Shown here: one piece after another, positions 47,687 through 55,667 of the stretch | Layout of the letters: every line of letters starts with the position of its first letter | How positions within the stretch are numbered: position 1 is the first letter of the stretch | DNA from: SHYR01 sp034406555 | GTDB taxonomy: Bacteria > Chloroflexota > Dehalococcoidia > UBA2979 | Length of the DNA stretch: 55,667 nucleotides | Assembly: GCA_034406555.1 (NCBI GenBank) | Contig: DASCRM010000062.1 | Coordinates: 1-55,667, forward strand | Reading direction: 5' to 3' | Translations under genes and position numbers: made by a program | The notes under the pieces: generated by a model | The model's database searches: none | Told to the model about the DNA's origin: nothing | The model's input: only the letters and a program-made list of their open reading frames with translations

Positions 47687-48925
47687 ATGCGCCGAGTCGT
47701 CGTCACCGGGCTAGGGATGCTCACGCCCCTGGGGAATGACCTCGCCACGAGCTGGGATGGCCTGATCGCCGCGCGTTCTGGGATCGGTCACATCACGTCC
47801 TTCGATGCGAGCGACTATGAGTACCCGATCGCCGGCGAGTTGAAACAATTCGATGACGAGGCGGTAGTCGATCGCAAGATGCTGCGGCGGATGGATCGCG
47901 CCTCGGTGCTCGCCCTCGCGGCGGCGCGGGAGGCGGTTGCGGACGCAGGACTCGACCTGGCAGTAGAGCCCTCGGAGGACATCGGCGTCGTGCTTGGCAC
48001 GGGCATCGGCGGAGGGCACCTGATCGTTGAGAACCAGCGATTGCTGGACGAAAAGGGCCCGCGTAGGGTCTCGCCGTTCCTGATCACGCAGATGTTGCCC
48101 GATACCGCGACCGGCTTGATCGCGATCGAACTAGGCGCCAACGGCCCGAACATGGCGATCACCGCCGCCTGCGCGACCGGCGGTGCGGCCCCGGGCGAGG
48201 CGGCCGAGATCATCGCGCGAGGTGAGGCCGAGATCGTGATCGCCGGCGGCTTCGAGGCCCCGTTGCGGCCGATCTTCTATGCGGGATTCCACGCGATGCG
48301 GGCGCTCGCCCATCACGATGACCCGACGATGGCGGCCCGGCCGTTCGACGCGGAACGCAACGGATTCGTCGTTGCGGAGGGCGCGGGCGTGATGGTGATG
48401 GAATCGCTTGAGCACGCGCAGCAGCGGGGCGCGGAGATCTACGGCGAGTGGATGGGCTCGGCTTCGTCGAGTGACGCCGTCGACATGGTCGCCGCTGCCG
48501 ACGACGGACGTGGCGTCGCGATCGCGATGCGCAAGGCGCTGAAGCGCGCCGACCTGCAGACATCCAAGATCGACTACATCAACGCGCACGGCCCCGGCAC
48601 GCCGCTGGGTGACCGCGTGGAGTCGTTCGCAATTCGCAAGGTCTTCGGCGAGGATGCCAACAACTTGATGGTCTCATCGACGAAATCGATGATCGGCCAC
48701 ATGATGGGCGCGTCAGGAGCGATCGAGGCGATGGTGGCACTGTTGACGACGAAGCACGGGGTCGTCCCGCCGACGATCAACTACGCGAACCCGGACCCCG
48801 ACTGCGATCTGGACTACGTGCCGAACGAGGCGCGAGAAGCTGACGTGCGATACGCGATGAGTACCTCCGTCGGGCTCGGCGGGCACAATTCGGCCATCAT
48901 CTTTGGCCGCTGGGAAGGCGAGTAA
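47687..48925 (+). CDS. fabF: beta-ketoacyl-ACP synthase II (first copy)
   Basis: KAS II, 412 residues, extends acyl-ACP with malonyl-ACP. RRVVVTGLGMLTPLGNDLATSWDGLIAARSGIG starts the fold. The nucleophilic Cys is in ITAACATGGAAPGEAAEII, and the two His in YINAHGPGTPLGD and STKSMIGHMMGASGAIEAM. The loop after the first His is G-P-G-T, where most FabF have G-T-S-T. ATG 47687 follows the fabD stop by three bases. It overlaps the second copy by one base (TAATG). Confidence 0.93.
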   Translation: MRRVVVTGLGMLTPLGNDLATSWDGLIAARSGIGHITSFDASDYEYPIAGELKQFDDEAVVDRKMLRRMDRASVLALAAAREAVADAGLDLAVEPSEDIGVVLGTGIGGGHLIVENQRLLDEKGPRRVSPFLITQMLPDTATGLIAIELGANGPNMAITAACATGGAAPGEAAEIIARGEAEIVIAGGFEAPLRPIFYAGFHAMRALAHHDDPTMAARPFDAERNGFVVAEGAGVMVMESLEHAQQRGAEIYGEWMGSASSSDAVDMVAAADDGRGVAIAMRKALKRADLQTSKIDYINAHGPGTPLGDRVESFAIRKVFGEDANNLMVSSTKSMIGHMMGASGAIEAMVALLTTKHGVVPPTINYANPDPDCDLDYVPNEAREADVRYAMSTSVGLGGHNSAIIFGRWEGE

Positions 48926-50184
48926 TGGCAGCTTCCGGACAGTCCGAGCGCCGGGTGGTGATCACCGGCATCGGCATGGTGACGGCGGTCGGCATCGGCC
49001 GCGAGACGACATGGGAGGCGCTGCTCAACGGTGAGAACGGCATCGGCCCGGTGACGCTCTGCGACACGACCGACCTCGCCTCGCGGGTCGCGGGAGAAGT
49101 GACGGACTTCGACCCGCTGGACTTCATCGACCGCAAGCAGGCGCGGCGCATGGATCGCTTCACACAGCTCGCGCTCGCGGCCTCCGGGGAGGCGATCGAG
49201 CAGGCGGGTATCGACATCGAGGCGCGCGCCGACGAGGTCGGCTGCATGATCGGCTGTGGCATCGGCGGCATTCAGACGCTGGAGGAGCAGTTCAAGGTGC
49301 TGTTTGAGCACGGCCCCTCGCGCATCTCGCCCTTCCTCGTACCATCGTTCATCTCGGACATGGCGGCCGGGCAGGTCTCGATTCGCTACGGTGCGCGCGG
49401 CCCTAGCTACAACACGGTCTCTGCCTGCGCCTCCGGGGCCGATGCGATCGGCACATCGTTTGAGGTGATCAGGCGCGGTGATGCGGTGGCGATGATCACC
49501 GGCGGTGCCGAGGCGGGCGTGAGTCGCATGGGCCTCGCCTCCTTCCACGCCTCGCGGGCACTCTCGACTAGCTTCAACGACGACCCCGATCGGGCGGCCC
49601 GCCCCTTCGACATCGACCGTGACGGCTTCGTGCTGGCTGAGGGCGCCGCGACGCTAATCATCGAGGACCTGGAGTGCGCGCAGGAGCGCGGTGCCGAGGT
49701 GATCGCGGAGGTGATCTCCTATGGGCAGTCGGCCGACGCCTTCCACGTCACGCAGCCATCGGAGAACGGCGAGGGTGCCGCGCGGGCGATGGAGATCGCA
49801 CTCGGACACGCCGGCATCGCGGCGAGCGAGATCGACTATGTGAACGCGCACGGTACGAGCACGCAGCTCAACGACAAGTTCGAGACGATGTCGGTGAAGA
49901 CCGTCTTCGGTGAGTCGGCCCTCAGCCTGCCGATCTCTGCGACGAAGTCGATGGTCGGCCATACGCTCGGTGCGTGCGGGGCGATCGAGGGTGCCGTGAC
50001 GGCGCTCTCGTTGCGCGACCAGCGCATCCACATGACACGCAACCTGGACAACCCGGACCCCGATTGCGACCTCGACTACGTGCCCGAGGGGGTGCGCAAT
50101 GTCGATCTGACGTACGCGATGTCGAACTCACTTGGGTTTGGCGGACACAACAGCTCGCTGATCTTTCGTCGTTTCGACGGCTAG
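48925..50184 (+). CDS. fabF: beta-ketoacyl-ACP synthase II (second copy)
   Basis: KAS II paralogue, 419 residues. RRVVITGIGMVTAVGIGRETTWEALLNGENGIGPVTL starts it. The Cys lies in TVSACASGADAIGTSFEVIRRG, and the His residues in YVNAHGTSTQLNDKFE and SATKSMVGHTLGACGAIEG. The catalytic triad is complete and the HGTST loop is canonical, unlike the first copy. Two tandem active KAS II genes suggest different chain-length or substrate roles. acpP, fabG and fabH are not in the window. recJ starts 59 bases after the stop. Confidence 0.93.
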   Translation: MAASGQSERRVVITGIGMVTAVGIGRETTWEALLNGENGIGPVTLCDTTDLASRVAGEVTDFDPLDFIDRKQARRMDRFTQLALAASGEAIEQAGIDIEARADEVGCMIGCGIGGIQTLEEQFKVLFEHGPSRISPFLVPSFISDMAAGQVSIRYGARGPSYNTVSACASGADAIGTSFEVIRRGDAVAMITGGAEAGVSRMGLASFHASRALSTSFNDDPDRAARPFDIDRDGFVLAEGAATLIIEDLECAQERGAEVIAEVISYGQSADAFHVTQPSENGEGAARAMEIALGHAGIAASEIDYVNAHGTSTQLNDKFETMSVKTVFGESALSLPISATKSMVGHTLGACGAIEGAVTALSLRDQRIHMTRNLDNPDPDCDLDYVPEGVRNVDLTYAMSNSLGFGGHNSSLIFRRFDG

Positions 50185-50243
50185 GCGAGCACGAACAGCT
50201 TCTCCCCCGACGGACCCCCCAGCGGGCGTCCGAGGAGCGATCG

Positions 50244-51956
50244 ATGGTAGTGACAACAACCGAGGCGGCCGCGGTATTGGACGGCTCCGGAGGGCGACGC
50301 TGGCGTGTCCGGCAGCCCGGCGACCTCACGGCGTTCGACGGCGCGAACTGGCCGACGCTGATCTCGCTGCTGCTCTCGCAGCGAGGCGTGCGCTCGCTTG
50401 ATGAGGCTCAGGCCCACTTCGCCGATCCGCTAGAACTGACTGACCCGGCGTTGATGCCGAACCTCGATGTCGCGGTGGAACGCCTCGGCCGCGCCTGCCG
50501 CGCGGGTGAGACGGTCGCGGTGCTCGGCGACTTCGACGTCGATGGCATCACCTCGACGACGATCCTCGTCGAGGGGCTGCTGACACTCGGCGCCCGCCCG
50601 TTGCCGTACATCCCGCATCGCTTCACTGAGGGCTACGGCCCGAACGTGGACGCCGTGCGCCAGCTGCACCGCGGTGGCGCCACGCTGCTGGTGACCGCCG
50701 ACTGCGGCACCTCCTCGGTGCTGGAGGTCTCCGTCGCGAATGAGCTGGGGATGGAGGTGATCGTGATCGACCACCACACTGTCCCGGAGCGACTGCCCGA
50801 TGCGCTCGCGCTTGTGAACCCGAAGATCTCCGGTTCCGCCTACGGGTCGGAGCCGGCCGCTGTTGGTGTCGCCTACAAGGTGATCCACGACCTGCACGAC
50901 CAGCTGGGCGCGTCTTACGACCCGGAGCCACACCGCGCGCTGGTCGCGCTGGGCACCGTTTGCGATCTGGCGCCGATGCAGGCGGAGAACCGCGACCTCG
51001 TGCGGCTGGGGATGCGCTCGCTGGCTGCTTCGGAGCGACCGGGGTTGCAGGCGTTGGCCGCCGTCGCTGGTGTGGAGCTGCGCGAGGTCGACCCGGACAT
51101 GTGCGGGTGGGTGCTCGGGCCTCGGCTGAACGCAGCCGGGAGGATGGACCACGGCCGCATCTCGCTCGACCTCCTGCTCGCCGAGACGGAGGCTGAAGCG
51201 AAGCCGCTGGCAGCCCAGCTGGAACAACTCAACCGTGACCGCCGTGAGCAGACAGCCGCCGCGGTGGAGCTGTCCGACGAGCTGCTGAGCGAGGCGGATC
51301 GCGAGGCGCCGCTGATCTTCGTCGCCTCGCCGGAGATCTCCGCGGGCATCGTTGGTCTGGTCGCCTCACGGCTCGTCGATCGCTACAACTGCCCTGCGAT
51401 CGCGATGCAGATCCTCGGGGACGAGGGTCGCGCGTCGTGCCGGTCGATCGATGGCTTCGACGTCACCGCGCTGCTGCGACGCAACGGCGATCTGCTGCGC
51501 AAGTTCGGCGGCCATCGCGCTGCCGCAGGCTTCAGCATCGACGCCGAGCGGCTGGACGAGGTGAGGGCGGCGCTGATTGCCGACGCCGGGGAACGGCTCG
51601 ATACCAGCTCGCTCGTGCCGACGATCGAGATCGACGCCGAGCTGCCACTGCACGAGGTCAACGGCGACGTGCTGCGCTGGCTGCTCCAGTTGGGCCCGCA
51701 CGGCATCGGCAACGCCGCGCCGATGTTCCTTTCACGTGGCGTCCGGGTGGAGGGCAACCGCGCGGTTGGGGCGGGCGGATCCCACCTCCAGTTCACGGTG
51801 CGCGCGGGGGCAGTGAGCTGGCGTGCGATCTCCTTCGGGAACGCGGAGTACGCGGTCCCGGACGGGCAGCCTGCGGATGTCGTCTACCGCTTCCGGCGGG
51901 ACAACTTGCGAGGGACCCTGCAACTCGAGGTCGAGGACCTGCGTCCAGCTTCGTAA
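50244..51956 (+). CDS. recJ: single-stranded-DNA-specific exonuclease RecJ
   Basis: RecJ, 570 residues, a DHH-family 5'-3' ssDNA exonuclease for recombination and repair. VAVLGDFDVDGITSTTILVEGL (motif I), TADCGTSS, VIDHHTVPERLPDALALVNPK (DHH), and GTVCDLAPM are in order. GPRLNAAGRMDHG and the DHHA1 motif FGGHRAAAGFSID follow. An OB-fold C-terminus ends it. Start ATG 50244 follows GAGGAGCG. The 5' frame overlapping fabF is not coding. Confidence 0.95.
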   Translation: MVVTTTEAAAVLDGSGGRRWRVRQPGDLTAFDGANWPTLISLLLSQRGVRSLDEAQAHFADPLELTDPALMPNLDVAVERLGRACRAGETVAVLGDFDVDGITSTTILVEGLLTLGARPLPYIPHRFTEGYGPNVDAVRQLHRGGATLLVTADCGTSSVLEVSVANELGMEVIVIDHHTVPERLPDALALVNPKISGSAYGSEPAAVGVAYKVIHDLHDQLGASYDPEPHRALVALGTVCDLAPMQAENRDLVRLGMRSLAASERPGLQALAAVAGVELREVDPDMCGWVLGPRLNAAGRMDHGRISLDLLLAETEAEAKPLAAQLEQLNRDRREQTAAAVELSDELLSEADREAPLIFVASPEISAGIVGLVASRLVDRYNCPAIAMQILGDEGRASCRSIDGFDVTALLRRNGDLLRKFGGHRAAAGFSIDAERLDEVRAALIADAGERLDTSSLVPTIEIDAELPLHEVNGDVLRWLLQLGPHGIGNAAPMFLSRGVRVEGNRAVGAGGSHLQFTVRAGAVSWRAISFGNAEYAVPDGQPADVVYRFRRDNLRGTLQLEVEDLRPAS

Positions 51957-52059
51957 GGCACGCTTCGCCAGTCTGACGAACGGCTTTGGCGAAAAAATCG
52001 CGTGCGGAGTAGTATCACCGCGACGCGGGCCACCTCGTCCCGCGGCAGTGGGGGTGAGC

Positions 52060-54063
52060 ATGCAGTCGTACACGTCTGATCGGCTTCGCAACGTTGTGCT
52101 TATCGGGCATGGCGGGTCGGGAAAGACGACGATCGCGGAGGCGATGCTCTTTGCTTCCGGCGCAATCTCGCGCATGGGCAGCGTGGATTCGCAGAACACG
52201 GTCTCCGACTTCGACGTGCTCGAACACCAGCACTCCTACTCGATCTCCACCTCGCTGCTTGCCGTCGAGTGGGCGGGCCATCGCATCAACGTGCTCGATG
52301 CGCCGGGGTACGCCGACTTCGACTGCGAGGCCGTTGAGGCTTGCTCGGCCGCCGATTCCGCGTTGATCATCGTTGACGCGGTGGGCGGTGTGCAGGCCGG
52401 CGTGGAGACGGCGTGGGCGCACGCCGATGACTTCAGACTGCCGAGGATGGTGCTGGTCTCGCGCCTCGACCGCGAAAACGCGGACTTCGATGGCGTGCTG
52501 GCCTCGCTGCGCGAACGCTTCGGCACGAAGGTCGTCCCGCTCGCGATGCCAGATGGCGTCGCGCACGACTTTTCGGCGACGATCGACCTGCTGTCCGACG
52601 CCGACGCCGCTCCGGGGGCGCGTGAGATGCTCGTGGAGTCGGTTGCGGAGACGAACGACGAGCTGCTGGACAAGTACCTCGAAGGTGACGAGATCAGCGC
52701 CGATGAGCTCTCCGCGGCGCTGGCGAGCGCGGTGGCGACAGGCGATGTCGTGCCGGTGCTGCCGGTGAGCGCGACCGCCGAGATCGGCATCAAGGAGCTG
52801 CTCGACCGCATCGTCGCGCTGCTGCCCTCGCCGCTTGGCCGCGAGCACGCACTGGCCGATGGCAGCACGACGACCGACGCATTGGGCCCGCTCGTCGCGC
52901 ATGTCTTCAAGACCACCGCCGACCCCTTCGTTGGGCGGCTGACGTTTCTGAAGGTGCTCTCCGGCACGCTGAAGGCGGACCAGAGCCCGTACAATGTGCA
53001 GCGCGAGACGACGGAGCGGCTGGGCCACCTCTTTCTGCATCGCGGCAAGGAGCAGATCGAGGTCAGCGAACTGGTCGCCGGCGACATCGGCGTCGCTGCG
53101 AAGCTCAGTGAGACGCTGACCGGGGACACGCTGGTCGCGACCGCCGCAGATGTGGTGACCGTGCCGCCGCTGCCGCTGCCGGAGCCGACCTATCGCTCAG
53201 CGCTGCACCCGACGACGAAGGCGGACGTCGACAAGCTCTCCTCGGCGCTACAACGTATTCAGGAGCAGGACCCATCGATTCACATCGAACGTGACTCGGA
53301 TACCCACGAGATAGTGATGGTCACGATCGGTGATGCGCAGGTGAACGTCGCGGCGCAGCGCCTGGCGGAGACCTACGGCGTCGCAGTCGACGCACTGCTG
53401 CCGCTGGTGCCGTATCGCGAGACGGTCTCAGCGACGACGAAGAGCGAGTACAAGCACAAGAAGCAGAGCGGTGGCCACGGCCAGTACGGGCATGTGGTGA
53501 TCGCGATCGAGCCGATGACCCGCGGAGATGGTGTTGAATTCGCCGACAAGGTCGTCGGCGGCAGCGTCCCCCGGCAGTTCATCACCGCCGTCGAGAAAGG
53601 CGTGAACGAGACGCTGCCCGACGGCCCGCTCGCGAATTCTCCGATCGTCGATGTGCGCGTAACGCTGCTGGACGGATCGGCGCACTCCGTCGACTCCTCA
53701 GAGATGGCGTTCAAGATCGCCACCACGCAGGCGCTGAAGCAGGGCATTCTCGATGCGCGTCCGGTGCTGCTAGAGCCTGTGATGAAGCTGCGAATCCGAG
53801 TGCCGTCGGACCACGTCGGCGATGTGATGGGCGACCTCAACACCCGTCGCGGCCACGTACACGGTGTCGAGCCGGATGGCGACTTCAGCTACGTCGAGGC
53901 CGACGCGCCGCTCGCGGAGGTGCAGCGCTACACGACCGACCTCCGCGCGGTGACGCAGGGCCGCGGCAGCTTCACGATCGAGTTCGATCGCTATGTGGAG
54001 ATGCCCGGCAATGTGCAGGAGCAGGTGCTCAAGGAGTTGGCGCCGGTCGGCGAAAAAGAGTAG
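52060..54063 (+). CDS. elongation factor G-like GTPase (FusA2-type)
   Basis: A 667-residue EF-G-like translational GTPase, of the type often called EF-G-like or FusA2, shorter than canonical EF-G (about 690-700). G1 is GHGGSGKTTIAE at about residue 16. G3 is DAPGYADF. G4 is VSRLDREN, where canonical factors have NKxD. Domain II begins near residue 290 (HVFKTTADPFVGRLTFLKVLSGTL), domain III, then IV (HKKQSGGHGQYGHVVIAIEP) and V (GDVMGDLNTRRGHVHG). Its role is not established in this family. GTG 52048 is an alternative start. TAGTAT near 52010 may be its -10. Confidence 0.85.
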   Translation: MQSYTSDRLRNVVLIGHGGSGKTTIAEAMLFASGAISRMGSVDSQNTVSDFDVLEHQHSYSISTSLLAVEWAGHRINVLDAPGYADFDCEAVEACSAADSALIIVDAVGGVQAGVETAWAHADDFRLPRMVLVSRLDRENADFDGVLASLRERFGTKVVPLAMPDGVAHDFSATIDLLSDADAAPGAREMLVESVAETNDELLDKYLEGDEISADELSAALASAVATGDVVPVLPVSATAEIGIKELLDRIVALLPSPLGREHALADGSTTTDALGPLVAHVFKTTADPFVGRLTFLKVLSGTLKADQSPYNVQRETTERLGHLFLHRGKEQIEVSELVAGDIGVAAKLSETLTGDTLVATAADVVTVPPLPLPEPTYRSALHPTTKADVDKLSSALQRIQEQDPSIHIERDSDTHEIVMVTIGDAQVNVAAQRLAETYGVAVDALLPLVPYRETVSATTKSEYKHKKQSGGHGQYGHVVIAIEPMTRGDGVEFADKVVGGSVPRQFITAVEKGVNETLPDGPLANSPIVDVRVTLLDGSAHSVDSSEMAFKIATTQALKQGILDARPVLLEPVMKLRIRVPSDHVGDVMGDLNTRRGHVHGVEPDGDFSYVEADAPLAEVQRYTTDLRAVTQGRGSFTIEFDRYVEMPGNVQEQVLKELAPVGEKE

Positions 54064-55059
54064 GCGCGGGTCGTCCCGCTCGAAGTTCGTCGAGGCCCTG
54101 TAGGAACTCGATCAGTTCTGTGTTCACCTCGTTCGGTCGCTTCTGTTGCGTCCAGTGCCCGGTGTTCGGGATCTGCACGCACTTCGTGAGCTTCGGGATC
54201 ACCGCGCGCAGCCGCTCCTCGAGGTCGTCAGGGCTGCGACCACCGAAGCTCAGAACGAGGTCCTGCTCGCCCGCGATGAAGAGGGCGGGCGGCTGCACAT
54301 GCGCACCTTCGAGCTGCGGGGTGACTTCCCAGTTGCGGTCGATGTTGCGGTAAAAGTTGACGCCGCCTCGGAAGCCCGCGCGCTCGAACTCCCCGACGAA
54401 GTATTCGAGGTCCTCGGCGGTCAGCTACTTGGGAAGCTGCTTCCGTTCGGCCATGCGCCCGATCCACCCTCCGGCGCTCGCCAGCGGGCTGGTGATCTCC
54501 GGCGGCCCGGCCACCTCGCCATCGACCGATGTGTAGACGCCGTTCAGCATGCGACAGGGTCCGCGTCGAATTCGCCCTCGGCGACACCGGGCTCCTGGAA
54601 GTAGAGCTGGTAGAAGAAGTTGTCGCCGAACGCCTCCTTCGTCTGCTCCAGCCGCGGACGAGGGGCGCGCCCACCGTAGGGCACGCTCAGTGATGCCACC
54701 GCGCGGAAGCGATCCGGGTGCAGCAACGCGGACTGCCACGCGACGCCCGCACCCCAGTCGTGGCCGACGACGACCGCCGTCTGCTCACCGAGGGCATCGA
54801 CGATGCCGACGGCGTCAGCGGTTAGTTGCAGGACGTTGTAGTCTTCGATCTCAGGCGGGGCATCGCTGCCGCCGTAGCCGCGCAGGTCGGGAGCGACGAC
54901 GTGAAAGCCCGCTTCGGCCAGTGCCGGGAGCTGGTGACGCCAGGAGTACCAGGACTCGGGAAAGCCGTGCAGCAGGAGGACGAGCGGGCCCTCGCCTTGC
55001 TCGGCGGTGCGCACGCGGATGCCGTTGGTCTCGATCGTGCGCAGCTGGTGGTCGGCCAC
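54029..55059 (-). pseudogene. alpha/beta hydrolase (epoxide hydrolase-like), disrupted
   Basis: From GTG 55059 the frame reads VADHQLRTIETNGIRVRTAEQGEGPLVLLLHGFPESWYSWRHQLPALAEAGFHVVAPDLRGYGGSDAP, then the nucleophile elbow VVVGHDWGAGVAW, all epoxide-hydrolase-like. A one-base loss near 54553 breaks it after EFDADP. The next frame continues with RMLNGVYTSVDGE and MAERKQLPK and meets a TAG (54427-54425). After it the same frame reads LTAEDLEYFVGEF, RNIDRNWEVTPQLEGAHVQPPALFIAGEQD and the catalytic-His segment NTGHW, up to 54029. Relatives have Trp at the TAG position, so TGG to TAG is likely. The 3' end overlaps the end of the EF-G-like gene by 35 bases. Confidence 0.8.
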
Positions 55060-55060
55060 G

Positions 55061-55519
55061 CTACTCGTCGTCGTCGTCGATGCCGAGGCGGCCCCAGAGT
55101 GTGCGGTGATTCTTGCCGGTGAGCGCCTGTTGCAGCTCGTGCTGCTCAAGCCCATCGAGTTGATCGAGGCAGTGGGCGGCCGACTCCATGCACTCGCCGT
55201 TGTCGTGCAGCCGCGTCGTCAGGTCAGCCCAGACGCCCGTCTGGCGCAGTGAGTCGACGCGCAGCACCCACGGGATCAGCGTGATCGATTGCGGCCTCGG
55301 GAGCTGCGGGCGGAGCTTACGCAGCGAGCGGAAGCGTTCTCCGGCGTTCTGCACCATATCGACCACGCAGACCATCGGGTCGACGTTGTCGTTGCTGCGC
55401 GTATCGACGAGCAGCGTCTTTCGCAGCATCGGGAAGTAGAGGGCCACAACCTCTGCCTCCTGCACGTTTTGATGTACGGCTTCGATGTCGATCTCGAAAC
55501 CTGGACCACCGTCCAGCAT
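55061..55519 (-). CDS. conserved hypothetical protein
   Basis: A 152-residue protein I cannot name beyond a likely conserved family. It is soluble and mixed alpha/beta: GPGFEIDIEAVHQNVQEAEVVALYFPMLRKTLLVDTRSN, then PMVCVVDMVQNAGERFRSLRKLRPQLPRPQSITLIPWVLRVDSL, and a helical C-terminus HELQQALTGKNHRTLWGRLGIDDDDE. There is no signal peptide or membrane segment. The start ATG 55519 has GGGGAA before it. It lies one base before the broken hydrolase and 36 bases after the tyrS-like gene on the same strand. Confidence 0.6.
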   Translation of the reverse strand: MLDGGPGFEIDIEAVHQNVQEAEVVALYFPMLRKTLLVDTRSNDNVDPMVCVVDMVQNAGERFRSLRKLRPQLPRPQSITLIPWVLRVDSLRQTGVWADLTTRLHDNGECMESAAHCLDQLDGLEQHELQQALTGKNHRTLWGRLGIDDDDE

Positions 55520-55555
55520 GTTCGTTCCCCGCCACCCTGCGTGTCGTGTTGCCGG

Positions 55556-55667
55556 CTAGACAGAGCCCGCCACGACACGCAGGAACTTGTGCCTGCCTAC
55601 TTTGATCTCGTCTTCAACTGCGAGTGCGCGCGCGAAGTCATCAATCACTTCGCCGTTCACCCGTACA
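55556..55667 (-). CDS. tyrS: tyrosyl-tRNA synthetase C-terminal S4 domain (partial)
   Basis: Only the last 36 codons are in the window, ending at TAG (55558-55556). They read VRVNGEVIDDFARALAVEDEI then KVGRHKFLRVVAGSV. This matches the S4-type end of tyrosyl-tRNA synthetase (V-x-V-N-G, then I-x-V-G-R-K-F-x-R-V). The rest lies beyond the right edge. Another S4-domain protein cannot be excluded from so short a piece. Confidence 0.5.
   Translation of the reverse strand, partial: VRVNGEVIDDFARALAVEDEIKVGRHKFLRVVAGSV

Noticed and set aside
1466..54427. Idea that TAG is recoded as an amino acid (three amber codons in otherwise coding frames)
   Set aside because: TAG is used as the plain final stop of many intact genes here (sucC, sucD, rpsB, tsf, ispG and others), so a general reassignment is not possible. 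Local readthrough is still open.
1..55667. CRISPR arrays, insertion sequences, prophage, rRNA
   Set aside because: No spaced direct repeats, transposase motifs, integrase or rRNA signatures were noticed on either strand.

Overview
The window is a gene-dense, high-GC bacterial chromosome segment with short intergenic gaps, frequent 4-base start/stop overlaps and many GTG and TTG starts. An F420-type luciferase-like oxidoreductase, a short EF-Ts, a 50-residue DUF5679 zinc ribbon, a lone Flp-like pilin and the order rpsB-tsf-frr-uppS-cdsA-dxr-rseP-ispG-proS-nusA-ylxR-infB-rbfA-truB together suggest a Chloroflexota bacterium, perhaps near Dehalococcoidia. This is inferred from gene content only. 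No rRNA, CRISPR, prophage or insertion sequence was seen.

Layout. Positions 1-10.4 kb hold yqgE, a decayed nuclease-like gene, sucCD, a beta-propeller protein, a Tat-exported LysM protein, tRNA-Ser(GCT), miaB, a GyrI-like protein, an NrtR-like Nudix regulator, an LLM oxidoreductase and a pilin. Positions 10.5-15.2 kb are an NAD de novo operon (nadA, thioesterase, nadB, nadC, P-loop kinase) behind a promoter overlaid by two palindromes. Positions 15.3-33.1 kb are the core translation, envelope and isoprenoid block: dtd, a FmdB-type protein, rpsB, tsf, frr, uppS, cdsA, dxr, rseP, ispG, proS, nusA, ylxR, infB, rbfA, truB and DUF5679. pyrH and rimP are absent from their usual slots.

Positions 33.2-40.6 kb are the most interesting part. 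A LysR gene diverges from ino1, which is followed by a tightly overlapping set: two LPLAT acyltransferases, a PHP phosphoesterase, a PimA-like GT4 glycosyltransferase, a CDP-alcohol phosphotransferase of the PIP-synthase kind, and a two-fold thioredoxin-like protein. Read together this is a probable phosphatidylinositol / PIM-like glycolipid locus outside Actinobacteria. The PHP protein is a candidate for the phosphatase that turns PI-phosphate into PI.

Positions 40.7-55.7 kb hold a broken VOC gene, a membrane-anchored HExxH peptidase, prfB with its programmed +1 frameshift, folD, acpS, nnr, fabD, two tandem fabF genes, recJ, an EF-G-like GTPase, a broken alpha/beta hydrolase, a conserved hypothetical gene and the 3' end of a probable tyrS.

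Recurring signals are TAnnnT boxes exactly six bases before start codons (leaderless transcription), extended -10 boxes reading CGTGCTAG, structured leaders before rpsB, nusA and DUF5679, and four genes broken by frameshifts and/or in-frame stops (three of them by amber codons) in an otherwise intact region.
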